Assembly: GCF_009729075.1 (NCBI RefSeq)
Contig: NZ_VTGY01000019.1
Span: 1 to 64,000, forward strand
DNA: 64,000 bases
Direction of reading: 5' to 3'
Origin: Mycolicibacterium sp. CBMA 226
GTDB taxonomy: Bacteria > Actinomycetota > Actinomycetes > Mycobacteriales > Mycobacteriaceae
Under the pieces are notes generated by a model. It was not told where the DNA came from. It saw nothing but the letters and a program-made list of their open reading frames with translations, and did not search any database. This document shows positions 1 through 8,451 of this stretch, piece after piece. Within the stretch, counting starts at the first letter, position 1; each line of letters starts with the position of its first letter. The position numbers and the translations under genes are program-made.

Positions 1-132
1 GAATCGACAGAAGAACGCAACACAGCGCTACCAGGCTGGCTGCATTTCTACAATTACCACCGAGCCCACTCCGCCCTCGGAGGCCAGCCGCCGGTCACCC
101 GACTGACCAACCTCCCTGGACATCACATCTAG
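1..132 (+). pseudogene. IS481-family transposase, C-terminal fragment
   Basis: The window opens inside an open frame whose last 43 residues end at the TAG at 130-132. The frame contains WLHFYNYHRAHSALGG followed by QPPVTR, the typical C-terminus of the DDE integrase core of IS481/IS3-type transposases (Y-N-x-x-R-x-H-x-A-L). Only this tail is visible, so whether the element is intact upstream cannot be judged here, and labelling it a fragment is a limit of the window. The downstream inverted end of the element was not identified with confidence. Confidence 0.8.
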
Positions 133-165
133 GCGTCATCGGAGGCGGAATAGCCTTCAGAATGC

Positions 166-206
166 ACAAACCCGGGCGCACTCTTTACGAGCGCGCCCGG
201 GTTTGT
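166..206. terminator. Bidirectional hairpin terminator
   Basis: A 14-bp perfect inverted repeat (ACAAACCCGGGCGC at 166-179 and its complement at 193-206) encloses a 13-nt loop. It lies between the end of the transposase fragment on + and the stop of the esterase on - at 223, so it can serve both convergent genes. Confidence 0.75.
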
Positions 207-222
207 ATGTATGCGAAGGTCG

Positions 223-1146
223 CTATCGACGAAGCAATTCGCCCAGCGCACGGCTTGCCTGCCGACGGGCCGCGTGGGCGATATCGAACATGGGCATCGT
301 CATAAAGCCATGTATGCCCCCGGCGAAGAACAACTGCTGAACGGCACCGCCAGCATCCCGCAGTGCATTGGCATACGCCAGGCTCTCATCTTTGAGTGGA
401 TCGCAACCGGCGAGCACCATAACTGCCGGAGGCAATCCCTCGAGACGACCGCACAGCGGGGACGCGTACGGATGGCGGCGATCACTCGGCTCCGGAACGT
501 ATTGATCCCAATACCATTGCAGCGCTTCGCGCGGATTGTAGTAGCCCGCTCCGAACCGACGGTAGGAGTCGGTGTCGAATATGGCCGCGATCACCGGGTA
601 GAGCAGCATCTGTGCGGCGATGGACAGCTCGCCTCGGTCGCGGGCCATCAATGCGGTCACAGCGGCGAGATTTCCACCCGCACTGTCGCCCCCGACCGCC
701 ACGCGTTGCCCATCGGCACCGAAGTCATCCGCGTGTTCGGTGACCCAGCGGGTCACCGCATACACATCCTCGGCAGCGGTGGGCCACCGGTGCTCCGGAG
801 CCAGTCGGTAACCCACCGAAACGACCACCGCCGGAATGAGATTCGCCAGATTGCGGCACAGTCCGTCGTGGCTGTCCAGATCGCAGAAGACGAATCCGCC
901 ACCGTGCGCATACACCAGAACCGGCAGCAGGGTGGACGCTTCCGGGCGGTATACCCGGATGTCCACGTGACCACCGTCGACGGGAACCCGGTCGTCCCAG
1001 ACGGCGGCGACCGGCTCGGGATGTGGATTCGGCACGAACCGTGCCCGAATCGCGGCCCTGGCCTGCGCACCGGTCATCGTGGACACCTTGGGAAATCCCG
1101 TATCAAGGGCTTCGATCAGGTCGGCCACTTGTGGATCGAGGCTCAT
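223..1146 (-). CDS. Alpha/beta hydrolase, HSL-family esterase (LipH/NlhH-like)
   Basis: This 307-aa protein has the hormone-sensitive-lipase signature. The oxyanion motif HGGG is at residues 81-84, the nucleophile elbow GDSAGG at 153-158 gives Ser155, and Asp249 (CDPLKDE) and His279 (GGIHGF) complete a plausible catalytic triad. Family members hydrolyse short-chain carboxyl esters or lactones in the cytoplasm, and no signal peptide is visible. Its ATG overlaps the stop of the upstream iclR gene by 4 bp (ATGA), so the two are probably co-translated. The esterase is therefore a likely target of that regulator, and a role in opening a lactone or ester intermediate of the neighbouring catabolic genes is inferred. 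A second HSL esterase at 27175 has its motifs at almost the same residue numbers. Confidence 0.88.
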   Translation of the reverse strand: MSLDPQVADLIEALDTGFPKVSTMTGAQARAAIRARFVPNPHPEPVAAVWDDRVPVDGGHVDIRVYRPEASTLLPVLVYAHGGGFVFCDLDSHDGLCRNLANLIPAVVVSVGYRLAPEHRWPTAAEDVYAVTRWVTEHADDFGADGQRVAVGGDSAGGNLAAVTALMARDRGELSIAAQMLLYPVIAAIFDTDSYRRFGAGYYNPREALQWYWDQYVPEPSDRRHPYASPLCGRLEGLPPAVMVLAGCDPLKDESLAYANALRDAGGAVQQLFFAGGIHGFMTMPMFDIAHAARRQASRALGELLRR

Positions 1147-1982
1147 GCGGGCCGCATTGCCGATGCCCGCAGCTCGGCGTTATGTGCCGTAATACCGCCG
1201 CGCAGGGGGCGCAGGAGCGTAGGAGTCGCATGTTCGCGGACGCTTTCGGCATTACGCCAGATTGCCGTCGCGGTCATCCGCACCGGCGTGACCAACCGTC
1301 GGTCGAACGTCATCTGTGCCACCGGACCACATACGGAGACTGCGGCCACCGCTTCACCGACCGGCCCGATCGGTGCCGCCACGCAGCCGAACCCACGAAG
1401 AGACTCTTCCCGCTCGGTGGCCACGCCGTGGGCCCGGACGCGGTCCAGTTCGCCTGCGAGCTGGGCACTCGTGGCTACCGAGTACCGTGTTCGCCGATTT
1501 GCAAGGTCAACGTCAGCAGAGTCCTGATAGGCCAGAATGGCCTTGCCGACGGCGGTGCACTGAGCCGGTTGGCGCCCACCTACGCGAGTCGGGATTGCGG
1601 CCATCACCTCATCGCCGATCTTTTCCAGATACAGGGCGTCAGGGCCGTCCAATACAGCGAGGTGCACCACCAGTCCAGTGGCCCGGTGCAGGTCGCGTAG
1701 GAGCGGGATGGCCGCGCGATGAATCCGATCCTGTTGGAGCGCAAGACTTCCCAACTCCACCAGGCGCAATCCCAGCTCATAATCGAATCCGTCGCGGCTC
1801 AGCCACCGCAAGCTCACCAGGCGCTCGAGCATGCGGTGCGCAGACGACCGCGGCAGACCGGTGCGACGAACGATCTGCGCCAAAGTGAGACTTCCTGACC
1901 CTTCGAACGCTTCCAGCACCAGGGAAACCCGATCGATCACGTTGCTCGGCGTCTCGGCAGCCATATCGACGGTCAGCGTCAT
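1143..1982 (-). CDS. IclR-family transcriptional regulator (left copy)
   Basis: This 279-aa protein has an N-terminal winged helix-turn-helix (about residues 14-75, with TLAQIVRRTGLPRSSAHRML as recognition region) and a C-terminal IclR effector domain containing TAVGKAIL and the REESLRGFGCVAAPIG segment. IclR proteins bind aromatic or organic-acid ligands and control adjacent catabolic genes. It is clearly paralogous to the regulator at 9203-10042: long segments such as GLPRSS-HRMLERLV-LRWL and DYELG-RLVELGSLAL are shared. Their promoters also share a conserved block (2009-2063 here). The first gene of a two-gene unit with the esterase, it diverges from the small secreted protein at 2195. Confidence 0.93.
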   Translation of the reverse strand: MTLTVDMAAETPSNVIDRVSLVLEAFEGSGSLTLAQIVRRTGLPRSSAHRMLERLVSLRWLSRDGFDYELGLRLVELGSLALQQDRIHRAAIPLLRDLHRATGLVVHLAVLDGPDALYLEKIGDEVMAAIPTRVGGRQPAQCTAVGKAILAYQDSADVDLANRRTRYSVATSAQLAGELDRVRAHGVATEREESLRGFGCVAAPIGPVGEAVAAVSVCGPVAQMTFDRRLVTPVRMTATAIWRNAESVREHATPTLLRPLRGGITAHNAELRASAMRPA

Positions 1983-2008
1983 CGAAAACCCTCCAGGCTC
2001 TTCACAGG

Positions 2009-2063
2009 GATAGTCACAATAGGAATAGTGCTTTTTTTACCATACGCTGTGGTCGCTGTCACA
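2009..2063 (-). promoter_or_regulatory. Conserved iclR promoter/operator block, copy 1
   Basis: Read on the minus strand, this stretch holds TGTGA-N6-CCACA (2063-2048), three bases, TATGGTAAAAA (2044-2034), an A/T-rich spacer and TGACTATC (2016-2009), 26 bases before the iclR ATG. The same elements in the same order and spacing lie upstream of the second iclR gene (9131-9185). The TGTGA part is one base from the CRP consensus TGTGA-N6-TCACA. The remainder is a candidate IclR operator or a conserved core promoter, which is inference. Confidence 0.7.
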
Positions 2064-2194
2064 TATCGATCTGAAGCCACCGGCGGCCACTCCGCCCCGG
2101 GGCGGGTTCCGCTCACCGGTCGGCCATGTATCGCCCGTTCCCAGAAATCGGTACAGCTGAATCCGTAGTGCAGATCAACGACCTCGGGAGACGA

Positions 2195-2575
2195 ATGCGC
2201 AACAACCTGCTGCTGGCCATCGGCGTCGGCGCGCTCACCTTCGCCTCTGCGCCCGCGGCAGCCGCCGACGCACCGGCTGCATGCGAGGACGCGTACTGCA
2301 CGCCCGGCATCTCTGCCGGGGTGGTGTTGGGAGCTCCATGTGCCGACACGTCGCATTTCGTGTTCGGAACCACGTCGTGGGGACGGCTCGTGTTCTGCGG
2401 CTCTCCGCGCCGGTACGACCCACGCTATTTTCGTTCGCCACCGATGCGGGGCATCAAGGTCGAGGGCTCACCGTGTCCACAATTCGTGAATGACGTGGCC
2501 CAGAGCCCCGACGGCGTGTTCTTGAGCTGCGTTGCGGTCGACGACGGAACTCGCTGGGTGCCCGGCGACCAGTGA
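2195..2575 (+). CDS. Small secreted Cys-containing protein
   Basis: This predicted 126-aa protein starts at the ATG at 2195, because GGGAG lies 5 nt upstream and the start gives a clean Sec signal peptide (MRNNLLLAIGVGALTFASAP, then AAAADA). The mature part contains about six cysteines (CEDAYC, PC, FC, PC, SC), which suggests disulfides outside the membrane. No catalytic motif is visible. It resembles the many short exported proteins of mycobacteria of unknown role. It diverges from the iclR-esterase pair and converges with the SDR at 2653. Confidence 0.72.
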   Translation: MRNNLLLAIGVGALTFASAPAAAADAPAACEDAYCTPGISAGVVLGAPCADTSHFVFGTTSWGRLVFCGSPRRYDPRYFRSPPMRGIKVEGSPCPQFVNDVAQSPDGVFLSCVAVDDGTRWVPGDQ

Positions 2576-2652
2576 CCATGACCGAGTCGAGCAATCTTCC
2601 TGCACTACAGATCAATTCATGATCGCGCGGCGATGTCGTCGATGCGGCGGAG

Positions 2653-3489
2653 TTATCTTTGCGTGGCACCCGCATCAACGGGCAACGTGATCGCGGTGAT
2701 GTATCGCGCTTCATCCGAGGCCAGAAACAGCGCCGCGTTCGCCACGTCGACCGCCTCGACCCACGGGATGGACAGGAGGTTCATCCGCCGCGCGGCTTCG
2801 GCGAACTCGTCGCGCGTGGGTGGTCGGTCGAGGTCCGGCCGGAAGGCAACTCGGACCACGTCGTTCTGGATGAGTGGCGTGTCAACGTTGGTGGGCAGAA
2901 TGCAGTTCACCCGGACGGCATGCGGCGCGAGGTCATGGGCCAGACTGCGCATCAGTCCAATGACCCCGTGCTTGGCCGCGCTGTAATGGCCTACTGCAAA
3001 TAGCCCACGCACACCCGCAATGGAGCTGGTCAACACCATGGAGCCGCCGCCGCGCGCAATCAGGTGCGCGGCGCCGGCTCTACAGGTATGCCACACCCCG
3101 GTCAGGTTGACGTCGAGCATTGCGCGCCAGGCGCTTTCGCTGAGATCGACGGTCATCGCGCGGGAGGTGATTCCGGCCGTCGCGCAGACGATGTCGAGCC
3201 CGCCGAACGCATCGACTCCTCGATCGGTCGCTGCCTGCAGCCCCTCGAGGTCGCGAACGTCGACGATCTCGGTGTAGATCCGGCGGCCGGCCTGCCTGAC
3301 CAGTCTGCCGGTCTCCTCGAGATCCGCTGGGGTACTGGAGGGGACCGAAACGGTCTCGACCGGCCCGCACAGGTCCAGCCCGATGATGTCGGCGCCTTCC
3401 TGGGCGAACCGGACCGCTTGAGCGCGGCCGATCCCGCGGGCTGCGCCGGTGATCAGGGCGACCTTGCCGGCCAGCCGCAGTGCACTCAT
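2653..3489 (-). CDS. SDR oxidoreductase, mycofactocin-dependent type
   Basis: This 278-aa classical SDR has the nucleotide-binding TGAARGIG at 14-21 and the catalytic Ser156, Tyr169 and Lys173 (YSAAK). Between the second beta strand and the following helix it carries an insertion of about 25 residues (PVETVSVPSSTPADLEETG, about 43-61). That insertion is the hallmark of the mycofactocin-dependent SDR subfamily, in which NAD is bound non-exchangeably and the electrons leave through mycofactocin. It probably oxidises an alcohol of the catabolic substrate, such as a hydroxysteroid, but the substrate is inferred from neighbours only. It is transcribed divergently from the KshB-like reductase at 3686. 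Confidence 0.85.
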   Translation of the reverse strand: MSALRLAGKVALITGAARGIGRAQAVRFAQEGADIIGLDLCGPVETVSVPSSTPADLEETGRLVRQAGRRIYTEIVDVRDLEGLQAATDRGVDAFGGLDIVCATAGITSRAMTVDLSESAWRAMLDVNLTGVWHTCRAGAAHLIARGGGSMVLTSSIAGVRGLFAVGHYSAAKHGVIGLMRSLAHDLAPHAVRVNCILPTNVDTPLIQNDVVRVAFRPDLDRPPTRDEFAEAARRMNLLSIPWVEAVDVANAALFLASDEARYITAITLPVDAGATQR

Positions 3490-3685
3490 CTGGTTGTCCT
3501 GGTCAATCCGGCATCGGTCGGGCCGTCCAACTCGGTGTTCGATCCTCTGATCACCTCACCAACGGTAGGCAGCCGAGGGACGCTGGACCTCCGTCGATTC
3601 CCGTTGATCGGAAACCCGCGCGGGAATCCCGCTCATCGGAGAGACCAGTTGGGTCCGCGTCATCGGCATCCCAGACTTTCAGCAC

Positions 3686-4765
3686 ATGAACGATGTCGAA
3701 GCCGACACCGAAGTCGTTGGCGCGGGCCGCGGGGTACCGCTGACGGTGGCCGACGTCATCGAGGAGAGTCCCGACGCTCGGTCGTTGGTGTTCACCGTCC
3801 CCGAACAGTTGCGCGACCGCTTCACCTACCGCCCGGGGCAGTTCCTGACCCTGCGCGTCCCGAGCGATCAGACCGGCTCGGTCGCCCGTTGCTACTCACT
3901 GGCGAGCTCGCCACATACCGATCCCGCGCCGAAGGTCACGATCAAACGGACTGCGGGCGGATACGGATCGAACTGGTTGTGCGACAACGTTTCTATCGGT
4001 GACACTATCGAAGTCCTACCGCCGGCCGGAGTGTTCACCCCGTCCTCGCTCGACACCGACTTCCTGTTGTGGGCCGCGGGAAGCGGTATCACCCCTGTCA
4101 TGTCGATCCTCAAATCAGCGATGGCATCCGGCTCTGGAAGAGCGGTGCTGTGCTACGCCAACCGGGACGAGCGCTCGGTGATTTTCACTGCCGAGCTACG
4201 CGAACTGGCTGCGCGTTACGCCGGTCGGCTGACGGTATTGCACTGGCTGGAGTCGGTACAGGGATTGCCGACCCGCGCTCAGATGGCCGGTTTCGTGCAC
4301 ACCGTCTTTTCTGGGTCCACCACTTTCGAATCGTTCGTCTGCGGTCCCGCCTCGTTCATGGCGGTCATCAAGGAGGCCCTGACCGAAGCCGGAGTACCAC
4401 GCGAACGCATCCATCTCGAGGTGTTCCAATCCTTGGCGGGTGACCCGTTCGCCGATGAGATTGGTTCCGCCGCAGATGATGCAGATGTACAAGACGCTGC
4501 CACGGTGCGGATTGACCTCGATGGCGAGAGCCACCAGTTGCGATGGCCCAGGCGCGCAACACTGGTCGACACGATGCTCGCGGCAGAGCTTGACGTGCCG
4601 TACTCGTGCAGGGAAGGCCAGTGCGGATCATGCGCGGCCACCGTGCTCCGCGGCCGGGTCGAGATGGCCACCTCCGACGTACTGCAACCAGAGGACATCG
4701 CCGACGGCCTGATCCTGGCGTGCCAGGCCACACCCGTCTCAGACGACCTGCACATCAATTTCTGA
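3686..4765 (+). CDS. KshB-like ferredoxin reductase (FAD, NAD, 2Fe-2S)
   Basis: This 359-aa flavodoxin-reductase-type electron-transfer protein has three domains. They are an FAD domain with RCYS at 68-71, a pyridine-nucleotide domain with GSGITP at 132-137, and a C-terminal plant-type 2Fe-2S domain with Cys308, Cys313, Cys316 and Cys346 (C-x4-C-x2-C-x29-C). Length and order match KshB, the reductase of 3-ketosteroid 9-alpha-hydroxylase, and related HmpX/PaaE proteins. The natural partner could be the KshA-like oxygenase at 32295, which has no reductase beside it. It leads the run reductase, HsaA-like, HsaC-like, FAD dehydrogenase, although a 108-bp gap separates it from the next gene. Confidence 0.87.
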   Translation: MNDVEADTEVVGAGRGVPLTVADVIEESPDARSLVFTVPEQLRDRFTYRPGQFLTLRVPSDQTGSVARCYSLASSPHTDPAPKVTIKRTAGGYGSNWLCDNVSIGDTIEVLPPAGVFTPSSLDTDFLLWAAGSGITPVMSILKSAMASGSGRAVLCYANRDERSVIFTAELRELAARYAGRLTVLHWLESVQGLPTRAQMAGFVHTVFSGSTTFESFVCGPASFMAVIKEALTEAGVPRERIHLEVFQSLAGDPFADEIGSAADDADVQDAATVRIDLDGESHQLRWPRRATLVDTMLAAELDVPYSCREGQCGSCAATVLRGRVEMATSDVLQPEDIADGLILACQATPVSDDLHINF

Positions 4766-4873
4766 AGAACATCGTTACACGACAACATTTTCCGCTCACC
4801 GGGAACGGTTCTCAGCGGCGGGAAGCCAACTGGTGGACCATCAGGGACAGCCATTGACCGATAGGACGAGAAA

Positions 4874-6055
4874 ATGACCGACCGGGTAATCGACCGGGTC
4901 CGCGAGATCGCCGACCAACTGCGCGCACAGGGCCCCGAGGCCGAAAAGACCGGTCAGCTCACGGACGAAACGGTCAAGTTGATGAAGTCGGCCGGCAACA
5001 TTCGGCTGTTGCAACCGAAGGCCCACGGCGGCCTGCAAGTCCACCCGCGCGAGTTCGCCGAAACCGTGATGGCCACCGCCGCACTCGACCCGGCCGCGGG
5101 CTGGATCAACGGCGTCGTCGGCGTCCACCCCTACCAGCTTGCGTACGCAGACCCACGGGTCGCGTCCGAGATCTGGGCCGACGATGTCGACACCTGGGTC
5201 GCCTCCCCCTATGCGCCACAAGGCGTGGCCAAGCCGGTCGACGGTGGCTACATCTTCGACGGCCGTTGGCAGTTCAGCTCGGGCACCGACCACTGCGAGT
5301 GGATCTTCCTGGGCGCGATGATCGGTGACGCCGAGGGCAAGCCACTGATGCCACCGCAGATGCTGCACATGATCCTGCCGCGCAGCGACTACGAGATCGT
5401 CGAGGACTCGTGGAACGTCGTGGGGTTACGTGGCACCGGGTCCAAGGACGTCATCGTCAAGGACGCCTTCGTGCCGTCGTACCGCACGATGGACGCCATG
5501 AAGGTCATGGACGGCACCGCCCAGCGCGAGGCCGGGATGACCGAAACGCTGTACCTGATGCCATGGTCGACGATGTTCCCGCTCGGCATCAGCTCGGCGA
5601 CCATCGGCATCGCCGAGGGCGCGCTGGCCGCCGCGCTCGACTATCAACGCGAGCGGGTGAACTCCAGCGGCATCTCGATCAAGGACGACCCGTACGTCAT
5701 GTACGCCATCGGTGAGGCCGCCGCGGACATCAATGCCGCCCGGCAAGAGCTGTTGGCCAACGCCGACCGCATCTACGACCTGGTCGATGCGGGCAGGGAG
5801 GTGTCCTTCGAGGACCGCGCGGCTGGTCGACGCACCCAGGTGCGGGCGGTGTGGCGCGCGGTGTCGGCGGTCGATGAGCTGTTCGCCCGCTGCGGCGGCA
5901 ACGCCGCGCGAATGGACAAACCGCTGCAACGCTTTTGGCGTGATGTGCACGTCGGCCAGGCGCACGCCATTCACGTTCCGGGCACTGTCTACCACGCTTC
6001 GGCCCTCAGTTCGCTGGGCGTGGACCCGCAGGGTCCGCTGCGGGCGATGATCTGA
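4874..6055 (+). CDS. HsaA-like flavin-dependent hydroxylase (acyl-CoA dehydrogenase fold)
   Basis: At 393 aa this matches the size of HsaA, the oxygenase of the two-component 3-HSA 4-hydroxylase of cholesterol degradation. Characteristic segments are SYAP-like SPYAPQG, FSSGTDHCEW, VGLRGTGSKD and the C-terminal QRFWRDVHVGQAHAIH, whose His aligns with the conserved His of the group-D flavin monooxygenases. Such enzymes use reduced flavin delivered by a separate reductase (HsaB) to hydroxylate a phenolic ring ortho to the hydroxyl. No hsaB gene lies nearby, so the flavin must come from elsewhere. The start has ACGAGAAA upstream. The dioxygenase follows after 13 bp, consistent with hydroxylation and then ring cleavage. 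Confidence 0.9.
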   Translation: MTDRVIDRVREIADQLRAQGPEAEKTGQLTDETVKLMKSAGNIRLLQPKAHGGLQVHPREFAETVMATAALDPAAGWINGVVGVHPYQLAYADPRVASEIWADDVDTWVASPYAPQGVAKPVDGGYIFDGRWQFSSGTDHCEWIFLGAMIGDAEGKPLMPPQMLHMILPRSDYEIVEDSWNVVGLRGTGSKDVIVKDAFVPSYRTMDAMKVMDGTAQREAGMTETLYLMPWSTMFPLGISSATIGIAEGALAAALDYQRERVNSSGISIKDDPYVMYAIGEAAADINAARQELLANADRIYDLVDAGREVSFEDRAAGRRTQVRAVWRAVSAVDELFARCGGNAARMDKPLQRFWRDVHVGQAHAIHVPGTVYHASALSSLGVDPQGPLRAMI

Positions 6056-6068
6056 GAGGAGAACACCC

Positions 6069-6977
6069 GTGGGATTGATCAAGAGCCTCGGCTACGTCAC
6101 CGTCACCGCCTCCGACATCGAACGCTGGGCGCACTTCGCCTTCCGCGTCCTCGGCTTCGCGGCCGGCACCGGACCCGACGAGTCCGCACTCTATCTGCGG
6201 ATGGACGAGCGCGCCGCCCGCATCATCATCGCGCCTGGAGACGTCGACAAGATCATGACCGTCGGCTGGGAGGTTCGCGACCACGCCGACCTCGAGCGGG
6301 TCAAGAGTGCCCTCGAGGCCGCCGGCGTGCCGTTCAAGCAACTCTCGCTTGAAGAAGCCGACAATCGCCGGGTCGAAGAGGTCATTGCTTTCGCGGACCC
6401 CGCCGGCACCGCACTCGAGGTGTTTCACGGCCCGGTCCTCGACCACTCCCCCGTCATCACCCCGCACGGAGCGAAGTTCGTCACCGGTGACCAGGGCCTG
6501 GGACACGTCGTGCTCCCCGCGCTCGATGTCAACGGCTTGTTCGAGTTCTACACCGAGGTACTCGGTTTCAAGTCCCGCGGTGCATTCCGTGTCCCGGTAC
6601 CACCCGAGTTCGGACCCGTCCGGGTTCGGTTCATGGGCGTGAACCAGCGTCATCACAGCCTGGCGATCTGCCCCGCGCAGAATCTGCGCGATCCCGGCCT
6701 CATTCACCTCATGGTCGAGGTCGACACCCTCGACGCCGTGGGGCAGGCCCTCGACCGGGTCAATGCCGAAGGCTTCCAGCTCTCGTCCACCCTGGGCCGC
6801 CACACCAACGACAAGATGGTCTCCTTCTATGTGCGCGCTCCCGGCGACTGGGACATCGAGTTCGGCACCGAGGGCATGAGGGTCGACGAAACCTATTACA
6901 CGGCAGAGGAAATCACCGCCGACAGCTACTGGGGCCACCAGTGGGTGTCGGACCTCCCGGCGGCGATGCGCCCATGA
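6069..6977 (+). CDS. HsaC-like extradiol ring-cleavage dioxygenase
   Basis: This 302-aa two-domain vicinal-oxygen-chelate protein belongs to the BphC/HsaC type. The Fe(II) facial triad is complete (His146, His213, Glu264), as are the second-sphere residues His196, His245 and Tyr254. It would meta-cleave the catechol made by the HsaA-like enzyme just upstream, using O2. The ribosome site GAGAGGAGAA precedes the GTG start. The stop overlaps the ATG of the FAD dehydrogenase (ATGA at 6974). A BphC-type enzyme of PCB or biphenyl routes is the main alternative, but sequence features such as RHHSLA and TLGRHTNDKM favour the steroid group. Confidence 0.92.
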   Translation: MGLIKSLGYVTVTASDIERWAHFAFRVLGFAAGTGPDESALYLRMDERAARIIIAPGDVDKIMTVGWEVRDHADLERVKSALEAAGVPFKQLSLEEADNRRVEEVIAFADPAGTALEVFHGPVLDHSPVITPHGAKFVTGDQGLGHVVLPALDVNGLFEFYTEVLGFKSRGAFRVPVPPEFGPVRVRFMGVNQRHHSLAICPAQNLRDPGLIHLMVEVDTLDAVGQALDRVNAEGFQLSSTLGRHTNDKMVSFYVRAPGDWDIEFGTEGMRVDETYYTAEEITADSYWGHQWVSDLPAAMRP

Positions 6978-8440
6978 ACGCCACCGACGACATCCGGCCG
7001 ATCCCGGCCCGCTCGATCACCAAGTGGGCCGACGAGGCCGACGTCCTGATCGCCGGTTATGGCGTGGCCGGCGCGGCAGCCGCGGTCGAGGCGGCCCGCG
7101 CCGGAGCTGACGTACTGGTGCTGGAACGCACCGGGTCCTGGGGCGGGGCCGCCTCGATGGCGGGTGGCTTCATCTACCTAGGCGGTGGCACCGACATTCA
7201 AAAGGCTTGTGGCTTCCAAGATTCGGTCGACAACATGGCGGCGTTTCTGAATGCGGCCATGGGTCCTGGCGCCGATGCCACGCGCATCGCCGATTACTGC
7301 GAGGGCAGCGTCGCGCACTTCGACTGGCTCGTTGACTGCGGGGTGCCGTTCAAAGCCGAGTTCTTCGGCGAACCCGGTTGGGAGCCGATGGGCGACCAGG
7401 GACTCATGTACAGCGGCGGAGAGAACTCCTATCCGTTCAACACGGTCGCCACCCCCGCACCGCGCGGGCACCTGCCGCAGATGCAGAACAAGAAGCAGGG
7501 CGAGTCCAGCGCCGGTTACATGCTGATGAAGGGCCTCGTCGAAACGGCGACCGCGGCCGGGACCCGCGCGCTGTACGACGTGCGCGTGCAGTCACTGATC
7601 ATCGAGTCCGACGGCCGCGTGGTCGGCATCCGGACCCGACGCTATGGCACCACGATGGATATCCGGGCACGCCGTGGAGTGGTCCTGGCCACCGGCAGTT
7701 TCGCCTACAACGACGCCATGGTCGCCCGGTACGCACCGCGCATCGCCGGGCGTCCGGCCGCCTCGATCGAACAGCACGATGGGCAGGCCATCCGGATGGC
7801 GCAGGCACTCGGCGCCGACCTCGCCCACATGGACGCCACCGAGGTCGCGCTCTTCATCGAACCCCAGCAGTTGGTGCGCGGAATCCTGGTGAACGAACGC
7901 GGTCAACGCTATGTCGCCGAGGACACCTACCCCGGCCGAGCCGGGCAGCTGACGCTGTATCACCAGAACAACACCGCGTATCTGATCATCGACGGCGACG
8001 CCCAGGAGGAGGCGATGGCCTCGCCGTCGCCACAACTGATGATGCGGCCGCCGAGCTGGGTTGTCGACACCGTCGCCGATCTGGAGACGCAGATCGGGCT
8101 GCCGCCGAACTCGTTGCAAGCCACCGTCGACGCCTACAACGAGGGTGCGGCTCGCGGCGAGGATCCAGTGCTGCACAAGAAGGCGCAGTGGCTCAAGCCG
8201 ATCAAGTCTCCCGTGGGCGCGATCGATCTCCGGGAGAGCACCGGCGGATTCACTCTCGGTGGACTGCACACCACGCTCGATGCCGAGGTACTCCATGTCA
8301 GCGGTGAGCCCATTCCGGGGCTGTTCGCGGCCGGACGCTGCACTGCGGGCCTGGCAGCGTGGGGCTACGCCAGCGGCGTATCACTGGGCGACGGCAGCTT
8401 CTACGGTCGTCGGGCCGGCGGCGCCGCAGCCCGTGCGTAG
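6974..8440 (+). CDS. FAD-dependent dehydrogenase (flavocytochrome c / KstD superfamily)
   Basis: The ATG at 6974 overlaps the previous stop and gives 488 aa. An N-terminal dinucleotide-binding motif (GYGVAG, 28-33) and a C-terminal FAD-closing segment (LFAAGRCTAGLAAWGYASG) place it in the fumarate reductase / 3-ketosteroid dehydrogenase superfamily. The Tyr-rich YPGAG motif of true KstD is absent and replaced by WGYASG. It may therefore be a dehydrogenase or reductase of a different ring position, and the substrate is unknown. It is the last gene of the co-directional catabolic run and converges with the secreted-protein gene at 8452. Confidence 0.83.
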   Translation: MNATDDIRPIPARSITKWADEADVLIAGYGVAGAAAAVEAARAGADVLVLERTGSWGGAASMAGGFIYLGGGTDIQKACGFQDSVDNMAAFLNAAMGPGADATRIADYCEGSVAHFDWLVDCGVPFKAEFFGEPGWEPMGDQGLMYSGGENSYPFNTVATPAPRGHLPQMQNKKQGESSAGYMLMKGLVETATAAGTRALYDVRVQSLIIESDGRVVGIRTRRYGTTMDIRARRGVVLATGSFAYNDAMVARYAPRIAGRPAASIEQHDGQAIRMAQALGADLAHMDATEVALFIEPQQLVRGILVNERGQRYVAEDTYPGRAGQLTLYHQNNTAYLIIDGDAQEEAMASPSPQLMMRPPSWVVDTVADLETQIGLPPNSLQATVDAYNEGAARGEDPVLHKKAQWLKPIKSPVGAIDLRESTGGFTLGGLHTTLDAEVLHVSGEPIPGLFAAGRCTAGLAAWGYASGVSLGDGSFYGRRAGGAAARA

Positions 8441-8451
8441 CAGCTCCTGAA

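Noticed and set aside
211..1527. Long + strand open frame opposite the esterase and iclR genes
   Set aside because: It is antisense to two well-supported genes, rich in Arg/His with no domain, as expected for a shadow frame in GC-rich DNA.
3064..4002. + strand open frame spanning the SDR and the start of the KshB-like gene
   Set aside because: It overlaps two solid genes in other frames and has no motif or ribosome site.
4766..4873. KstR-type operator expected before steroid genes
   Set aside because: No AACAxxxxxGTT-like or KstR2-like palindrome was recognised here. Only the half-site ACCGGGAACGG stands out.
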